Part shown: piece after piece, positions 55,141-63,769 of the stretch
Numbering within the stretch: the first letter of the stretch is position 1
Layout of the letters: each line of letters opens with the position of its first letter
DNA from: Acidobacteriota bacterium
GTDB lineage: Bacteria; Acidobacteriota; Thermoanaerobaculia; UBA5066
DNA length: 64,000 bases
Reading direction: 5' to 3'
Assembly (NCBI GenBank): GCA_008363385.1
Contig: RHKY01000003.1
Span: forward strand, 124,001 to 188,000
The notes under the pieces: generated by a model
What the model was told of the DNA's origin: nothing
The model's database searches: none
What the model saw: the letters and a program-made list of their open reading frames with translations, nothing else
Made by a program: the position numbers and the translations under genes

Positions 55141-56684
55141 GGGCGGCCCGCCGCCAGGTCCTCCTCGTCGCGCCGCCGGCCAGGACCGCCGTCGAGGCGG
55201 CCCTCGCGGGCGGGCTCGTCCTGGCGTCCCTCCTCCTCCTCTCCGGCGACGTGCCGCCCTGGGTGAGAAGGCAGGGGACCGACCTCGTCGTCCTGCCGGT
55301 GGCCGCGTCGATCGCGGCCCTGCGCCTGCGGGCCCGCGGCTCCGTCCCGGAGGCCCGGGACACGGCGGCGCTCGCGGGCCTGTTCCTCCTCCTCGACGCG
55401 GCGCGCGCCGTGGCCTTCGGCCCCGAGCCCGTCCCGCGCTTCTCCTCCGCCGGCGGCTGGCTCTTCGGCCTCCTCGGGACGGGCCTCTTCCTCTCGGCCC
55501 GGCTCCTCGTCCGGGGCTTCGTCGCGTGGCGCGCCCTCTGCCGGCGGCACCTGGCGTGGGCGCTGGCCGACGCGCACGTCAAGCTGTTCGGCCTCCTGGC
55601 CGCCCTGGCGGTCTCGGCCTTCGCGCTGCGGGTGGCCACGTCCCCGTTCTTCGAGACGTTCGTGCCGCCCGGCAGCGGCGCCGGGACCGACTTCTGGATC
55701 CGCGTCGTGGCGGGCGTCGCCCCGCAGACGCTCCTCGCCCTCCTGGCCGCGGTCGTGGCGATGCTCCTCCTCCTCCCGCCGCTGGCGCTCCTCTCGCGCC
55801 TGGCGATCGGGCCGGCCGCCCGGCGGATCGAGCGCCTCACCGCCCACGCCGACGCGGTCGGGGAAGGGCGGCTCGACCTGCGCGTCCCGGTCGAGGGGGA
55901 GGACGAGGTGGCGCGGCTCGAGGCCCACCTCAACGCGATGGCCGGGAGGCTCTCCCTGGTCCTGGCGGACCTCTCGACCGAGCGCGACCGCGTGGAGAGG
56001 CTCCTCTCCGAGCGCCGGCGGCTCTACCTGACCCTCTCCCACGACCTCCGGACGCCCGTCGCGGCGATCCGGGCCCGCCTCGAGCCGCTCGCCTCTCGCG
56101 CCGAAGGGCCGGAGAGGGCCGAGCTCGACCGCCTCCTCGAGGACGTCGTCCGGCTGGAGACGCTCCTCCTCGACCTGTTCGCCGTGGCGCGGGCCGACGC
56201 GGGCCGGCTCCCCGTCCGGACCGCCGCCTGCGACGCGGCCGGTCTGGCGCGCGGCGTCGTCGAGACCTTCCGGCCGCTGGCCTGGCAGCGGGGTCGCGTC
56301 GAGCTCCTCGCCGCGGCGGAGGCCGCCCTGCCGCCCGTCCTGGCGGACCCCGGGCGGCTCCGGCAGGTCCTCGGCAACCTCGTCCACAACGCCGTGAGGG
56401 CGTGCCCTCCCGGGGGCGTCGTCCTCGTCGAGGCCGCGGCCGACGCGGGCGGCGTGCGGCTCTCGGTCCGGGACACGGGGCCGGGGATCCCGGAGGGGAC
56501 CGACCCGTTCGAGCCGCGCCCCGTGGCCGAGACGGAGGACGAGCGGGCCGGGATCGGGCTCTCGATCGTCCGCGAGCTGGCGGCCGCGATGGGGGGGCGC
56601 GTCGAGGCCCGCAGCCTCCCGGAGGGCGGCGCCTGCTTCTCGGTCGTCCTGCCGAAGGCCCCACAGGAGCGGCCGGCCGCCTGA
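55137..56684 (+). CDS. membrane sensor histidine kinase with HAMP domain
   Basis: A 515-aa kinase. The N-terminal 215 residues hold about six hydrophobic segments. HAMP follows (about 220-275, IERLTAHADAVGEGRLDLRV). HisKA has H302 in LTLSHDLRTPVAAIRA, and HATPase_c has NLVHNAVRACPPGG, DTGPGIPEG and a G2-like GIGLSIVRELAAAMGG. It overlaps the regulator by GTGA, giving a classic coupled pair. Unlike Bce-type kinases, it has a large multi-helix input region. The signal is unknown, but the adjacent ABC genes suggest stress or antimicrobial sensing. Confidence 0.93.
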   Translation: MRAARRQVLLVAPPARTAVEAALAGGLVLASLLLLSGDVPPWVRRQGTDLVVLPVAASIAALRLRARGSVPEARDTAALAGLFLLLDAARAVAFGPEPVPRFSSAGGWLFGLLGTGLFLSARLLVRGFVAWRALCRRHLAWALADAHVKLFGLLAALAVSAFALRVATSPFFETFVPPGSGAGTDFWIRVVAGVAPQTLLALLAAVVAMLLLLPPLALLSRLAIGPAARRIERLTAHADAVGEGRLDLRVPVEGEDEVARLEAHLNAMAGRLSLVLADLSTERDRVERLLSERRRLYLTLSHDLRTPVAAIRARLEPLASRAEGPERAELDRLLEDVVRLETLLLDLFAVARADAGRLPVRTAACDAAGLARGVVETFRPLAWQRGRVELLAAAEAALPPVLADPGRLRQVLGNLVHNAVRACPPGGVVLVEAAADAGGVRLSVRDTGPGIPEGTDPFEPRPVAETEDERAGIGLSIVRELAAAMGGRVEARSLPEGGACFSVVLPKAPQERPAA

Positions 56685-56765
56685 CGCCGCGCCCGGGCCG
56701 CCCCTGCGACAGTCCTGCGACGTTCCGGCGAAGGGACGGGGACACCCGCATCCCATCTTCCCGGC

Positions 56766-57689
56766 ATGAGCGAAGAGACGGTCCTCTCCACCCACGGGCT
56801 GGCGCGGCGGTTCGGGGACGTCCTGGCCGTCGACTCGGTCGACCTGCACGTCCCGAAGGGAGCCGTCTACGGCTTCCTCGGTCCGAACGGCGCCGGGAAG
56901 ACCACGACGATCCGGCTGCTCCTCGGCCTCCTCCGGCCCGACGCCGGGGATGTCCGCCTCTTCGGGACGTCCCTGTCCACGTCCCGGCGCGCGGCCCTCG
57001 CCAGGGTCGGGAGCCTCGTCGAGGGCCCTTCCCTCTACCCGCACCTGACGGGGCGCGAGAACCTCCGGATCGCGGCCCTCCTGCGCCGGCTGGGGCCCGC
57101 GGAGGTCGAGCGGGCCCTCTCGGAGGTCGGCCTCTCGGCCGCGGCGGGGCGGCTCGTGAAGGGCTACTCGCTCGGGATGCGCCAGCGGCTCGGCCTGGCG
57201 CTCGCGCTCCTGCCGGACCCCGACCTCCTGGTCCTCGACGAGCCGACGAACGGCCTCGACCCGGCGGGGATCCTGGAGGTGCGGAGGCTCCTCACCGACG
57301 TCGCCCGCGAGCGCGGGAGGACGGTCTTCCTCTCCAGCCACCTCCTCTCCGAGGTGGAGCAGGTGGCCACGCACGTCGGCGTCGTCGCGAACGGGCGGCT
57401 CCTCTTCCAGGGGACGCTCGGCGAGCTCGCCGCCCGCCGCCGCCCGCGCGTCGTCGTCGCCGTCGACCACCGGGACCTGGCGCTGAAGCTCCTTTCCGGA
57501 GCCGGGCTCGCCGCCGCGGTCCGGACGGACGGTCTCCTGGTCGTGGAGGCCGGGCCCTCGGAGGCCGCTCACGTCAACGCGCTCCTCGTCCGCCACCACC
57601 TCGCCGTCACGCGCCTCCTCGTCGAGACCCCCGCCCTCGAGGAGAGCTTCCTCGCGCTGACTGCGGCGGGGGAGGAGAAGGCCGCGTGA
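56766..57689 (+). CDS. ABC transporter ATP-binding protein
   Basis: A 307-aa ATPase. The Walker A box is GPNGAGKTTTIR, the signature YSLGMRQRLGLALAL, Walker B LLVLDEPTNGLDPAG and the switch histidine in SSHLLSE. The C-terminal extension of about 85 residues is typical of ABC-2 export ATPases (DrrA/lantibiotic-immunity type). The ATG at 56766 lies 81 nt after the kinase and has no obvious Shine-Dalgarno; CATCTT ends 6 nt upstream. The stop overlaps the permease start by GTGA. The substrate is unknown. Confidence 0.95.
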   Translation: MSEETVLSTHGLARRFGDVLAVDSVDLHVPKGAVYGFLGPNGAGKTTTIRLLLGLLRPDAGDVRLFGTSLSTSRRAALARVGSLVEGPSLYPHLTGRENLRIAALLRRLGPAEVERALSEVGLSAAAGRLVKGYSLGMRQRLGLALALLPDPDLLVLDEPTNGLDPAGILEVRRLLTDVARERGRTVFLSSHLLSEVEQVATHVGVVANGRLLFQGTLGELAARRRPRVVVAVDHRDLALKLLSGAGLAAAVRTDGLLVVEAGPSEAAHVNALLVRHHLAVTRLLVETPALEESFLALTAAGEEKAA

Positions 57690-58435
57690 GAGACCTCTTC
57701 CGGTGCCTGGCGTCCGAGGCCGTCAAGCTGAAGCGGACGCTCGCCCTGGCCAACGTCCTCCTGGCCCCGGCGGTCGTCGCCGGGCTCCAGACCCTCCTCT
57801 ACGCGGAGCGAGGCGAGCGCCTCCTGCGCCCCGGCACCAGCCCGTACGAGGCGATGGGGAACGCCTTCGGCCTCTGGGCGGTCCTGATGCTCCCTCTCCT
57901 GGTCAGCTTGCAGGCCTCGCTCCTGTACGGCGTCGAGCACGCGAGCCAGTCCTCCCGCCACCTCCTGGCGCTCCCCGTGGCGCGGCCGGCCTTCTTCGCC
58001 GCCAAGGCGGTCGTGGCGTCCGGCCTGCTCCTCCTGGCCACGGCCCTCCTCGCCGCCTTCGTCCTGGCGGGCGGGAGCGTCCTGGTCCTCCTCCGCCCGG
58101 AGCTCGGCGGAGCGAGCCTCCCGCTCGGGATGCTGGCGAGGAAGGCCCTCCTCGTCTTCCTCGCCTCGCTCCCGATGCTCGCCCTGCACCTCTGGATCGC
58201 CGGCCGGACGTCGAGCTTCACCGCGTCGATGGGGTCCGGCGTCGCCGCCACGGTGGTCGGCTTCGTCCTCCTCAACTCCGACCGCTGGGCCGGCGTCTAC
58301 CCGTGGACGCTCCCGGCCAAGGTCCTCCGCGCCGGGGGCGAGGGCCTCCCGGCGGCGGCCCTCCTGGCGGCCGCGGCCGGCCTCGCCCTCTTCGCCGCGG
58401 CAGCGGCCGACGTCTCGCGGCGCGAGGCCGCCTGA
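57686..58435 (+). CDS. ABC-2-type transporter permease
   Basis: A 249-aa permease with six hydrophobic segments (ANVLLAPAVVAGLQTLLY, FGLWAVLMLPLLVSLQASLL, VVASGLLLLATALLAAFVLAGG, LLVFLASLPMLALHLWIAG, GVAATVVGFVLLN and a C-terminal helix ending AAAAADVSRREAA). It resembles ABC-2 permeases that pair with DrrA-like ATPases for lipid, antibiotic or lantibiotic export; the substrate cannot be told from sequence. The GTG start overlaps the ATPase stop. It is the last gene of the regulator-kinase-ATPase-permease cluster, ending 136 nt before a convergent ParA gene. Confidence 0.85.
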   Translation: MRDLFRCLASEAVKLKRTLALANVLLAPAVVAGLQTLLYAERGERLLRPGTSPYEAMGNAFGLWAVLMLPLLVSLQASLLYGVEHASQSSRHLLALPVARPAFFAAKAVVASGLLLLATALLAAFVLAGGSVLVLLRPELGGASLPLGMLARKALLVFLASLPMLALHLWIAGRTSSFTASMGSGVAATVVGFVLLNSDRWAGVYPWTLPAKVLRAGGEGLPAAALLAAAAGLALFAAAAADVSRREAA

Positions 58436-58463
58436 GGCCGGAAAGGGAGGCGTCGGAGGGGGT

Positions 58464-58565
58464 GCAGGGGGGACGTCGGGGGTGGGGCCCCGGCGTCGCC
58501 GGTTCGAGCGCGAAGCGCGCGGGTGTTCCGGCCGCGGGCGGCGGCCGCGGCGGGGTTCCCCCTGC
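58464..58565 (+). repeat. long inverted repeat in the permease/ParA junction
   Basis: GCAGGGGGGAC (58464-58474) can pair with GTTCCCCCTGC (58555-58565): 11 bp with one G-U, around an 80-nt GC-rich loop that contains smaller palindromes. It may be a terminator or a REP-like element. Confidence 0.4.
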
Positions 58566-58567
58566 GA
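58547..58567 (+). repeat. 21-nt repeat, copy B
   Basis: Identical over 21 nt to 15173-15193. Both copies lie between convergent genes in the same orientation. Confidence 0.6.
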
Positions 58568-58571
58568 CGTG

Positions 58572-59384
58572 TTAGCGGACCGTCGCCGAGCGCGGCGCGG
58601 GCCTGGCTCCGCGCCGCGCCTTCTCCACCAGCCCGTCGAAGAGCTCCTGGAACTCCCCCGAGAGCTTGTGCCCGGGGTCCAGGACGACGAGGGGCGTCGC
58701 GGCCTGGTGCGACTCCCGAACCCTCACCGACGCCGAGATGAACGGGGACAGGACCGGGAGCCCGTCGGCGACCAGCTCGTCGACGATCCGCTGCGGGAAG
58801 TTGGCCCGGCTCTGGAACTGGTTCACGACGATCCCGTCGACCAGGAGGCGAGGGTTGTGGTCCGCCTTCACCTCCTCGACCCGCTCCAGGAGCTGCGTCA
58901 GGGCCCGGCGGGAGAAGTCGTCGCAGTCGAACGGGATCAGGCACCGCTCCGCGGCCACGAGGGCCGAGAGGGTGAAGACGTTCAGGGCCGGCGGCGTGTC
59001 GAAGAAGACGGCGTCCCACCCGGCGAGCTCCTGCATCGACTCGCGCAGGCGGTAGATCTTGTGGCGGGCCTCGAGCTTCGGCTGGAGCGCCTCCAGGTCG
59101 CGGCTGGCGGGGACGAGGTCCAGGTTGGCGACCGGCGTGGCGTGGACGAACTCGGGCAGGTCGCTCCGGAAGAGGCGGAGCGAGAGGGAGGCGTCGAAGA
59201 AGTCGAACAGGTTCGGCTTGGCCGAGTCGGCGGCGTCGCCGAGGAGGTAGTGCGAGGAGCTGGCCTGCGGGTCGAGGTCGACGACGAGCGTCCTCAGGCC
59301 GCTGCCGGCCGCGGCCGCCGCCAGGTTGCAGACGATCGTGGACTTGCCGACGCCGCCCTTCTGGTTGAAGACGACCCAGCGCAT
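58572..59384 (-). CDS. ParA/Soj-family ATPase (orphan)
   Basis: A 270-aa partition-type ATPase. The deviant Walker A is KGGVGKSTIVCN, followed by VVDLDPQASSSHYLLG, AVFFDTPPALN and VDGIVVNQFQ. There is no N-terminal DNA-binding extension and no parB or parS-like repeats nearby, so it is probably an orphan used to position a cargo (flagella, chemoreceptors, storage granules), not plasmid partitioning. The ATG at 59384 follows GAGGAGGG; the upstream frame is basic shadow sequence. Confidence 0.92.
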   Translation of the reverse strand: MRWVVFNQKGGVGKSTIVCNLAAAAAGSGLRTLVVDLDPQASSSHYLLGDAADSAKPNLFDFFDASLSLRLFRSDLPEFVHATPVANLDLVPASRDLEALQPKLEARHKIYRLRESMQELAGWDAVFFDTPPALNVFTLSALVAAERCLIPFDCDDFSRRALTQLLERVEEVKADHNPRLLVDGIVVNQFQSRANFPQRIVDELVADGLPVLSPFISASVRVRESHQAATPLVVLDPGHKLSGEFQELFDGLVEKARRGARPAPRSATVR

Positions 59385-59478
59385 GGTGCCCTCCTCGCCC
59401 GGGTGCCGCGGGGCGGTGATTCTACGCGGCGGGCCGGGGGACCGGTGGGGCAGAATCGCCCCCGAGGAGCGGACCCCG

Positions 59479-61260
59479 ATGAACGTCAAGGACCCCCACT
59501 CGTACGCCGACCCGTCCCAGCCCCGGACCGAGAGCCTCTCGCTCGACCTCGACGTCGACTTCGACCGGCGCGTCCTCTCGGGGACCTGCGTCCTGACGCT
59601 CGCCGCTCCCGGCGAGGGTCCGCTGGACCTGGACACCAAGGGGCTCGCGATCCGCTCGGCGCGGACGGCCGGCGGCGCCGGCGTCCCGTTCGAGCTCGCC
59701 CCCGCCGAGGAGGTCCTGGGCTCGCGTCTGAGGCTCGAGCTGCCGGCGGGGACCCGCCAGGTCGCGATCTCCTACGAGACCTCGCCGGACTCCGTGGCGC
59801 TCCAGTGGCTCGCGCCGGCGCAGACGGACGGCAAGCGGCACCCCTTCCTCTTCAGCCAGTGCCAGGCCATCCACGCGCGGGCCATGGTCCCGGTTCAGGA
59901 CACTCCCGCGATCCGGGTCCGGTACACCGCGAGCGTCACGGTGCCGGAGGCCCTCACGGCGGTCATGTCGGCCGGTCCCGCCGGGGAGGGACCCGGGCCG
60001 CGGCCTCTGACCCGGACCTACCGGTTCGACATGCCGCAGCCGATCCCGCCCTACCTCCTGGCGCTGGCCGTCGGCGACCTGCGCGGCAAGGACCTCTCCG
60101 GCCGCTCGCGCGTCTGGGCCGAGCCCGGCGTCGTCGACGCCGCGGCCTGGGAGTTCGAGGAGATGGAGTCGATCCTGCGGACGGCCGAGCGGCTCTTCGG
60201 GCCGTACGAGTGGGACCGGTACGACATGCTGGTCCTGCCGCCCTCGTTCCCCTACGGCGGGATGGAGAACCCGCGGATGACGTTCCTGACGCCGACGATC
60301 CTGGCGGGCGACCGCTCGCTCGTGGACGTCGTCGCCCACGAGCTGGCGCACTCCTGGACCGGCAACCTCGTCACGAACGCCACGGCGGACCACTTCTGGC
60401 TCAACGAGGGGTGGACCGTCTGGGCCGAGCGGCGGATCGTCGAGGCGCTCCACGGCGAGAAGGAGACGTCCCTGGCGTGGGCCATCGGCCAGAAGGCGCT
60501 GGACTCGGCGATCGAGCGGTTCGGGAGCGGCTCCCCGATGACGAAGCTCCGGATGGACCTCCGCGGCGTCGACCCGGACGACTCGTTCTCCTCGGTCCCG
60601 TACGAGAAGGGGTCGCGCTTCCTCGTCCTCTGCGAGAGGGCCGTCGGGCGGGAGCGGTTCGACCGGTTCGTCCGGGAGTACATCGACCGGTTCCGGTTCA
60701 CGTCGATCACGACGGACGAGTTCCTCGCCTTCCTGGAGGAGAGGCTCCCGGGGACGGCCGCCGCCGTCGGGGCCGGCGCCTGGATGGACGAGCCGGGCCT
60801 GCCGGCCAACGCCCCGGTCTTCCGGTCGGAGGCGCTCGAGTCGCTGACCGCGCTCGCCGAGGGGTGGGCGGGCGGGAGGCGGCCCTCTCCCGCGGAAGCC
60901 GCCGCCTGGAGCCCTTCGGAGCTCCTCGTCTACCTGCAGCACCTCCCGCGCGAGCTGCCCGCCGAGGAGTGCGCCTGGCTGGACGCGAACCTGTCGCTCT
61001 CGGGCCGCGGCAACCACGAGCTCCTCGTCGAGTGGCTGACGATCGCCGCCGGCTCCGGCTACGAGCCGGCGTTCGGGAGGATCGCCGAGGTCCTGAAGCG
61101 CGTGGGCCGGATGAAGTACCTCCGGCCGCTCTACACGGCGCTGGGACGCCACGAGAGGACGCGCGCGCTCGCCCGCGAGGTGTACGCGGCGGCCCGGCCG
61201 ACTTACCACGTCCTGTCGTGCCGGACCGTCGAGTCGGTGATGGGGAAGTACCCGGCGTAA
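59479..61260 (+). CDS. M1-family aminopeptidase, LTA4-hydrolase-like
   Basis: A 593-aa cytoplasmic aminopeptidase. The substrate-anchoring PYGGMENPR motif is followed by zinc ligands H287, H291 and E310 in HELAHSW...FWLNEGWT, with E288 as the base. The block SFPYGGMENPRMTFLTPTIL followed by TGNLVTNATADHFWLNEG is close to mammalian LTA4 hydrolase, and the C-terminal helical repeat region (470-590) matches that subfamily, not PepN. It probably processes peptides; epoxide hydrolase activity is not implied. The ATG follows GAGGAG, with CAGAAT about 25 nt upstream. There is no signal peptide. Confidence 0.94.
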   Translation: MNVKDPHSYADPSQPRTESLSLDLDVDFDRRVLSGTCVLTLAAPGEGPLDLDTKGLAIRSARTAGGAGVPFELAPAEEVLGSRLRLELPAGTRQVAISYETSPDSVALQWLAPAQTDGKRHPFLFSQCQAIHARAMVPVQDTPAIRVRYTASVTVPEALTAVMSAGPAGEGPGPRPLTRTYRFDMPQPIPPYLLALAVGDLRGKDLSGRSRVWAEPGVVDAAAWEFEEMESILRTAERLFGPYEWDRYDMLVLPPSFPYGGMENPRMTFLTPTILAGDRSLVDVVAHELAHSWTGNLVTNATADHFWLNEGWTVWAERRIVEALHGEKETSLAWAIGQKALDSAIERFGSGSPMTKLRMDLRGVDPDDSFSSVPYEKGSRFLVLCERAVGRERFDRFVREYIDRFRFTSITTDEFLAFLEERLPGTAAAVGAGAWMDEPGLPANAPVFRSEALESLTALAEGWAGGRRPSPAEAAAWSPSELLVYLQHLPRELPAEECAWLDANLSLSGRGNHELLVEWLTIAAGSGYEPAFGRIAEVLKRVGRMKYLRPLYTALGRHERTRALAREVYAAARPTYHVLSCRTVESVMGKYPA

Positions 61261-61279
61261 GGGGTCCCGGAACGTGCGA

Positions 61280-61303
61280 AGGCCCGGGCGCGCGCCCGGG
61301 CCT
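61280..61303. terminator. perfect 24-nt palindrome between convergent genes
   Basis: AGGCCCGGGCGC followed by its exact reverse complement forms a 24-nt palindrome starting 20 nt after the aminopeptidase stop. It can serve as a terminator in both directions. Confidence 0.55.
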
Positions 61304-61347
61304 CGTCCGCGGCCGGAGGAGCGCCGGCCGGCCCCGCGGGAGCGGGT

Positions 61348-61815
61348 CTACTTCGTGACCCGGAACTTGAGCGTCTTGTCCAGCCGCTCGCCGATGTACA
61401 TCTCGACGCGGTACGCGCCCGCCGGCCAGCCCTTGGCGGGCTTCGGGTAGTAGACCTTCCCCATGAAGGACCCGGCCCCGAAGGTCTTCGAGGACTCCGA
61501 GATCGTGGAGTTCTCCTGGAATCCCTCGGCCTTCTCGATCAGCCAGACGAACCGGACCTTGGTCGCGGCGGGGAGGTCCGCCACCATGTAGATCACGTAG
61601 ACCTTGGGCGTGGCCGGACCGAAGACGTCCTTCTCCTCGCGGGTGTCGGGGTTGTCGGTCGTGAGGGCCATCTCGAAGTGGGGTTTCCCCGCCTGGGCCA
61701 GGACCGTCGCCGCGTCGAGCGCGACGAAGAGGAGTCCGGCGAGGAGGACGGCGAAGAACCCCGCGAGGTGGAGGACGCTGTGGCGGCGGGGGAGGTCGGT
61801 CTTGGAGGTGGACAT
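61348..61815 (-). CDS. small membrane-anchored secreted protein of unknown function
   Basis: A 155-aa protein. A short basic N-terminus (STSKTDLPRRHS) precedes one transmembrane or signal helix (about 17-40). The rest is a beta-rich domain (KPHFEMALTTDNPDTREEKD, KVYVIYMVADLP, VRFVWLIEKAEG, AGAYRVEMYIGERLDKTLKF) ending in a strand 'LKFRVTK', like one Ig-fold domain. I do not recognise a family. The ATG at 61815 has AGGGAG upstream; the longer frame to 61965 adds no recognisable sequence. It is convergent with the aminopeptidase. Confidence 0.72.
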   Translation of the reverse strand: MSTSKTDLPRRHSVLHLAGFFAVLLAGLLFVALDAATVLAQAGKPHFEMALTTDNPDTREEKDVFGPATPKVYVIYMVADLPAATKVRFVWLIEKAEGFQENSTISESSKTFGAGSFMGKVYYPKPAKGWPAGAYRVEMYIGERLDKTLKFRVTK

Positions 61816-62126
61816 CCGGGCTCCCTTCTTTCGCGACCCGCCTGCGGGACGGGCCCGGGACGCTCTCGTCGCGACACTCTGGAACGGGAGGGCGGTGAAG
61901 TCAATCGACCCCAGGATCCCCCTCGCGGTCCCATTCGGCCGAACGGCATGATTCCTTTGAATCATTTACCGGAACGGGGCGGCTGGTCTAGCGTCTCGGT
62001 GGCGGACGGGGACCCCCGGCCGCCGCGGATCACGGGATGGTGGGAACGCTTCCAGACCTCCGGCAACCATCGACCGCCGCAAATTCCGCCGAGGCCCCGG
62101 CCCGGGGCCGCTGAAGGAGGACCCCC

Positions 62127-62372
62127 ATGGCCATGCTCATCAACGAGGAGTGCATCAGCTGCGGTTCGTGCGAGCCCGACTGCCCGAACACGGCGATCAC
62201 CCAGGGCGAGAACCTCTACGTCATCGACGCCGCCAAGTGCACCGAGTGCGTCGGCGCGTTCGACGCCCCCAAGTGCGTCGAGGTCTGCCCGGTCGAGGGC
62301 TGCATCGTCCACGACCCGAACCACGTGGAGAGCAAGGAGCAGCTCCAGGCCAAGTACGAGGCCCTGCACTGA
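62127..62372 (+). CDS. 2[4Fe-4S] ferredoxin (Chromatium/YfhL type)
   Basis: An 81-aa soluble ferredoxin. The cluster motifs are CISCGSCEPDCP and CTECVGAFDAPKCVEVCP, the latter with the eight-residue insertion between the second and third cysteine that marks the Allochromatium/YfhL type, plus an extra cysteine (EGC). These carry low-potential electrons, for example to IspG-like enzymes or other Fe-S reactions. The ATG follows AAGGAGG by about 8 nt. A strong terminator hairpin follows 6 nt after the stop. Confidence 0.96.
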   Translation: MAMLINEECISCGSCEPDCPNTAITQGENLYVIDAAKCTECVGAFDAPKCVEVCPVEGCIVHDPNHVESKEQLQAKYEALH

Positions 62373-62378
62373 AGTGGA

Positions 62379-62412
62379 CAGGGGGAACCCGGGCCCTTCC
62401 GGGTTCCCCCTG
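62379..62412 (+). terminator. strong hairpin after ferredoxin
   Basis: CAGGGGGAACCC (62379-62390) pairs perfectly with GGGTTCCCCCTG (62401-62412), a 12-bp stem with a 10-nt loop. Its right arm resembles the core of the 21-nt repeat at 15173 and 58547. Confidence 0.65.
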
Positions 62413-62500
62413 TAACCCCCTCCGCGAAGGTGAGGAGCGCCCGCTCCGCGGGCGATCTACTTGAAGGGATCCCGGGACCGTCGACCCGGGCGGGGCCGTG

Positions 62501-63091
62501 TCACTTCGGGGGCGGGAGGAGCTCGACCTTGTCGGCCACCTTGCCCTTCTCGGCGGCGAGGATGCGCACCTTGACGCTGTCGCCGACCTTGGTGCCGGCC
62601 TCTACCTCGGCCTTCGGGGCGAGCGTGTAGGTCACGTCCTTCCCGGTCCTCTGGACCTTGACGGTGATCGACTTCCCGGGGTCGATCGCCGTCACGACGC
62701 CGCGGATCGCCACGACGTTCTTCCCGGTGGCCACCGCCGGGCCCGCCGGGGCCGGCCCCACCGGGACGGCCGGGACGGCAGCCGTGCCGCCCTGGGCCGG
62801 CGCTCCCGTCGCGGGCTGCTTGCCGGCGGGCGCGGGCGCGGGCGTGCCCTTCGGCCCTTCCGCGGACATCGGCTGCGTGACGATGTTCCCCACGGCGTCC
62901 GTCTGGATCTCGCCGCCCAGCTTCACGGTCCCTTCCTTGTTCTTCTGCCCGGGAAGGCCCGGGACGGTCACGTGCTGCGGGGCGGAGACCACGGTCGGCG
63001 GCGGAGTGGGCGGGGGAGGGTCGGCGACCGCCGGCACCGCCCCGAGGAGGACCAGGGACGAGGAGGCGAGGAGGATCGCGGTCCGGTTCAT
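62501..63091 (-). CDS. secreted proline/alanine-rich protein with small C-terminal beta domain
   Basis: A 196-aa exported protein. The signal peptide (residues 1-23, ending AVADPP) is followed by a long low-complexity Pro/Ala/Gly/Thr spacer (24-120). A C-terminal domain of about 70 residues (VVAIRGVVTAIDPGKSITVKVQRTGKDVTYTLAP onward) looks like a small OB-like barrel similar to DUF5666 domains. The function is unknown. The ATG has no Shine-Dalgarno, but TAGACT lies 6 nt upstream. Confidence 0.75.
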   Translation of the reverse strand: MNRTAILLASSSLVLLGAVPAVADPPPPTPPPTVVSAPQHVTVPGLPGQKNKEGTVKLGGEIQTDAVGNIVTQPMSAEGPKGTPAPAPAGKQPATGAPAQGGTAAVPAVPVGPAPAGPAVATGKNVVAIRGVVTAIDPGKSITVKVQRTGKDVTYTLAPKAEVEAGTKVGDSVKVRILAAEKGKVADKVELLPPPK

Positions 63092-63097
63092 GAAACC

Positions 63098-63103
63098 AGT
63101 CTA
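63098..63103 (-). promoter_or_regulatory. -10-like box TAGACT, leaderless type
   Basis: On the minus strand TAGACT lies 6 nt before the ATG at 63091, with no ribosome site between. Confidence 0.45.
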
Positions 63104-63160
63104 CGCCGCGGGGCGGGAGCGCCCGTCGCCCGGTGCGGGCCCGGCACGGCGGCGCTCCTG

Positions 63161-63496
63161 GTGAACGTCGACGGCGCGCAGGGGCTCTTGGCGGTCACGT
63201 TCCCGAGCGGCGGAGAGACGATCAGCGGCGTCCAGAACATCCTGTGGAACCAGGCCGGCCCTTCGGACCCGAACGCCCAGATCCGTCTCTCGACGGACGG
63301 CGGCGCCACCTACCTGATCGTCCTGGCGGCCAGCACCCCGACCGACGACGCCGAGAGGGTGGGTCTGGGGCCGAACGCGACGACGCAGGCGCCGATCAAG
63401 ATCGAGGCCGTCAGCGACGTCCGCTTCGACGTCTCGAACGCCAGCTTCACGATCGACACGGTCCCGGTCGAGCTGATGGGCTGCGAGGGAGAGTAG
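63161..63496 (+). pseudogene. remnant of a secreted-protease C-terminal domain
   Basis: An open stretch of about 111 codons without a good start; the first in-frame GTG is at 63161 and lacks a ribosome site. The translation (LLAVTFPSGGETISGVQNILWN, IRLSTDGGATY, IKIEAVSDVRFDVSNASFTI) matches the domain that ends many reprolysin-like or convertase-associated secreted proteins ('ITSPNGGETW..G....ITW ... ILLSTDGG ... RIKVEAVGNIFFDISNTNF'). No catalytic part lies upstream, so this is probably a truncated remnant rather than a functional gene, though a small secreted gene cannot be excluded. Confidence 0.5.
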
Positions 63497-63769
63497 CGGC
63501 CTCTTGCGGACCGGTCCCCGGCGCCACGACCGCCGGAGACCGACAGACCCGGTCCCCCGTCTTCGCGGCGCCCGAGTCCCGAGAGCTCGACCCCCGGGTC
63601 CCTCGCGTCGGGGCGGGGGCGGGACGAGCCCGGGCGAGGGGCGGGAACCGCGCGGGACGAATCTCGGCGAGCCGGCGAGATATCCTCCCGCGTCGAGGAT
63701 CCCGGTCCCGGAGGAGTCCACGCGCCCCGGCCTGCCGGCCGATCCTCCGTGGGCGGGAGGAGGTCAGAC

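Noticed and set aside
56766-58435. Naming the ABC cluster as BceAB or a specific lantibiotic immunity system
   Set aside because: The permease has about six helices and lacks the large extracellular domain of BceB; the kinase has many more helices than BceS. The substrate cannot be inferred.
58572-59384. Plasmid or integrated-element replication region around ParA
   Set aside because: No parB, rep gene, iterons or integrase nearby; neighbours are ordinary chromosomal genes.
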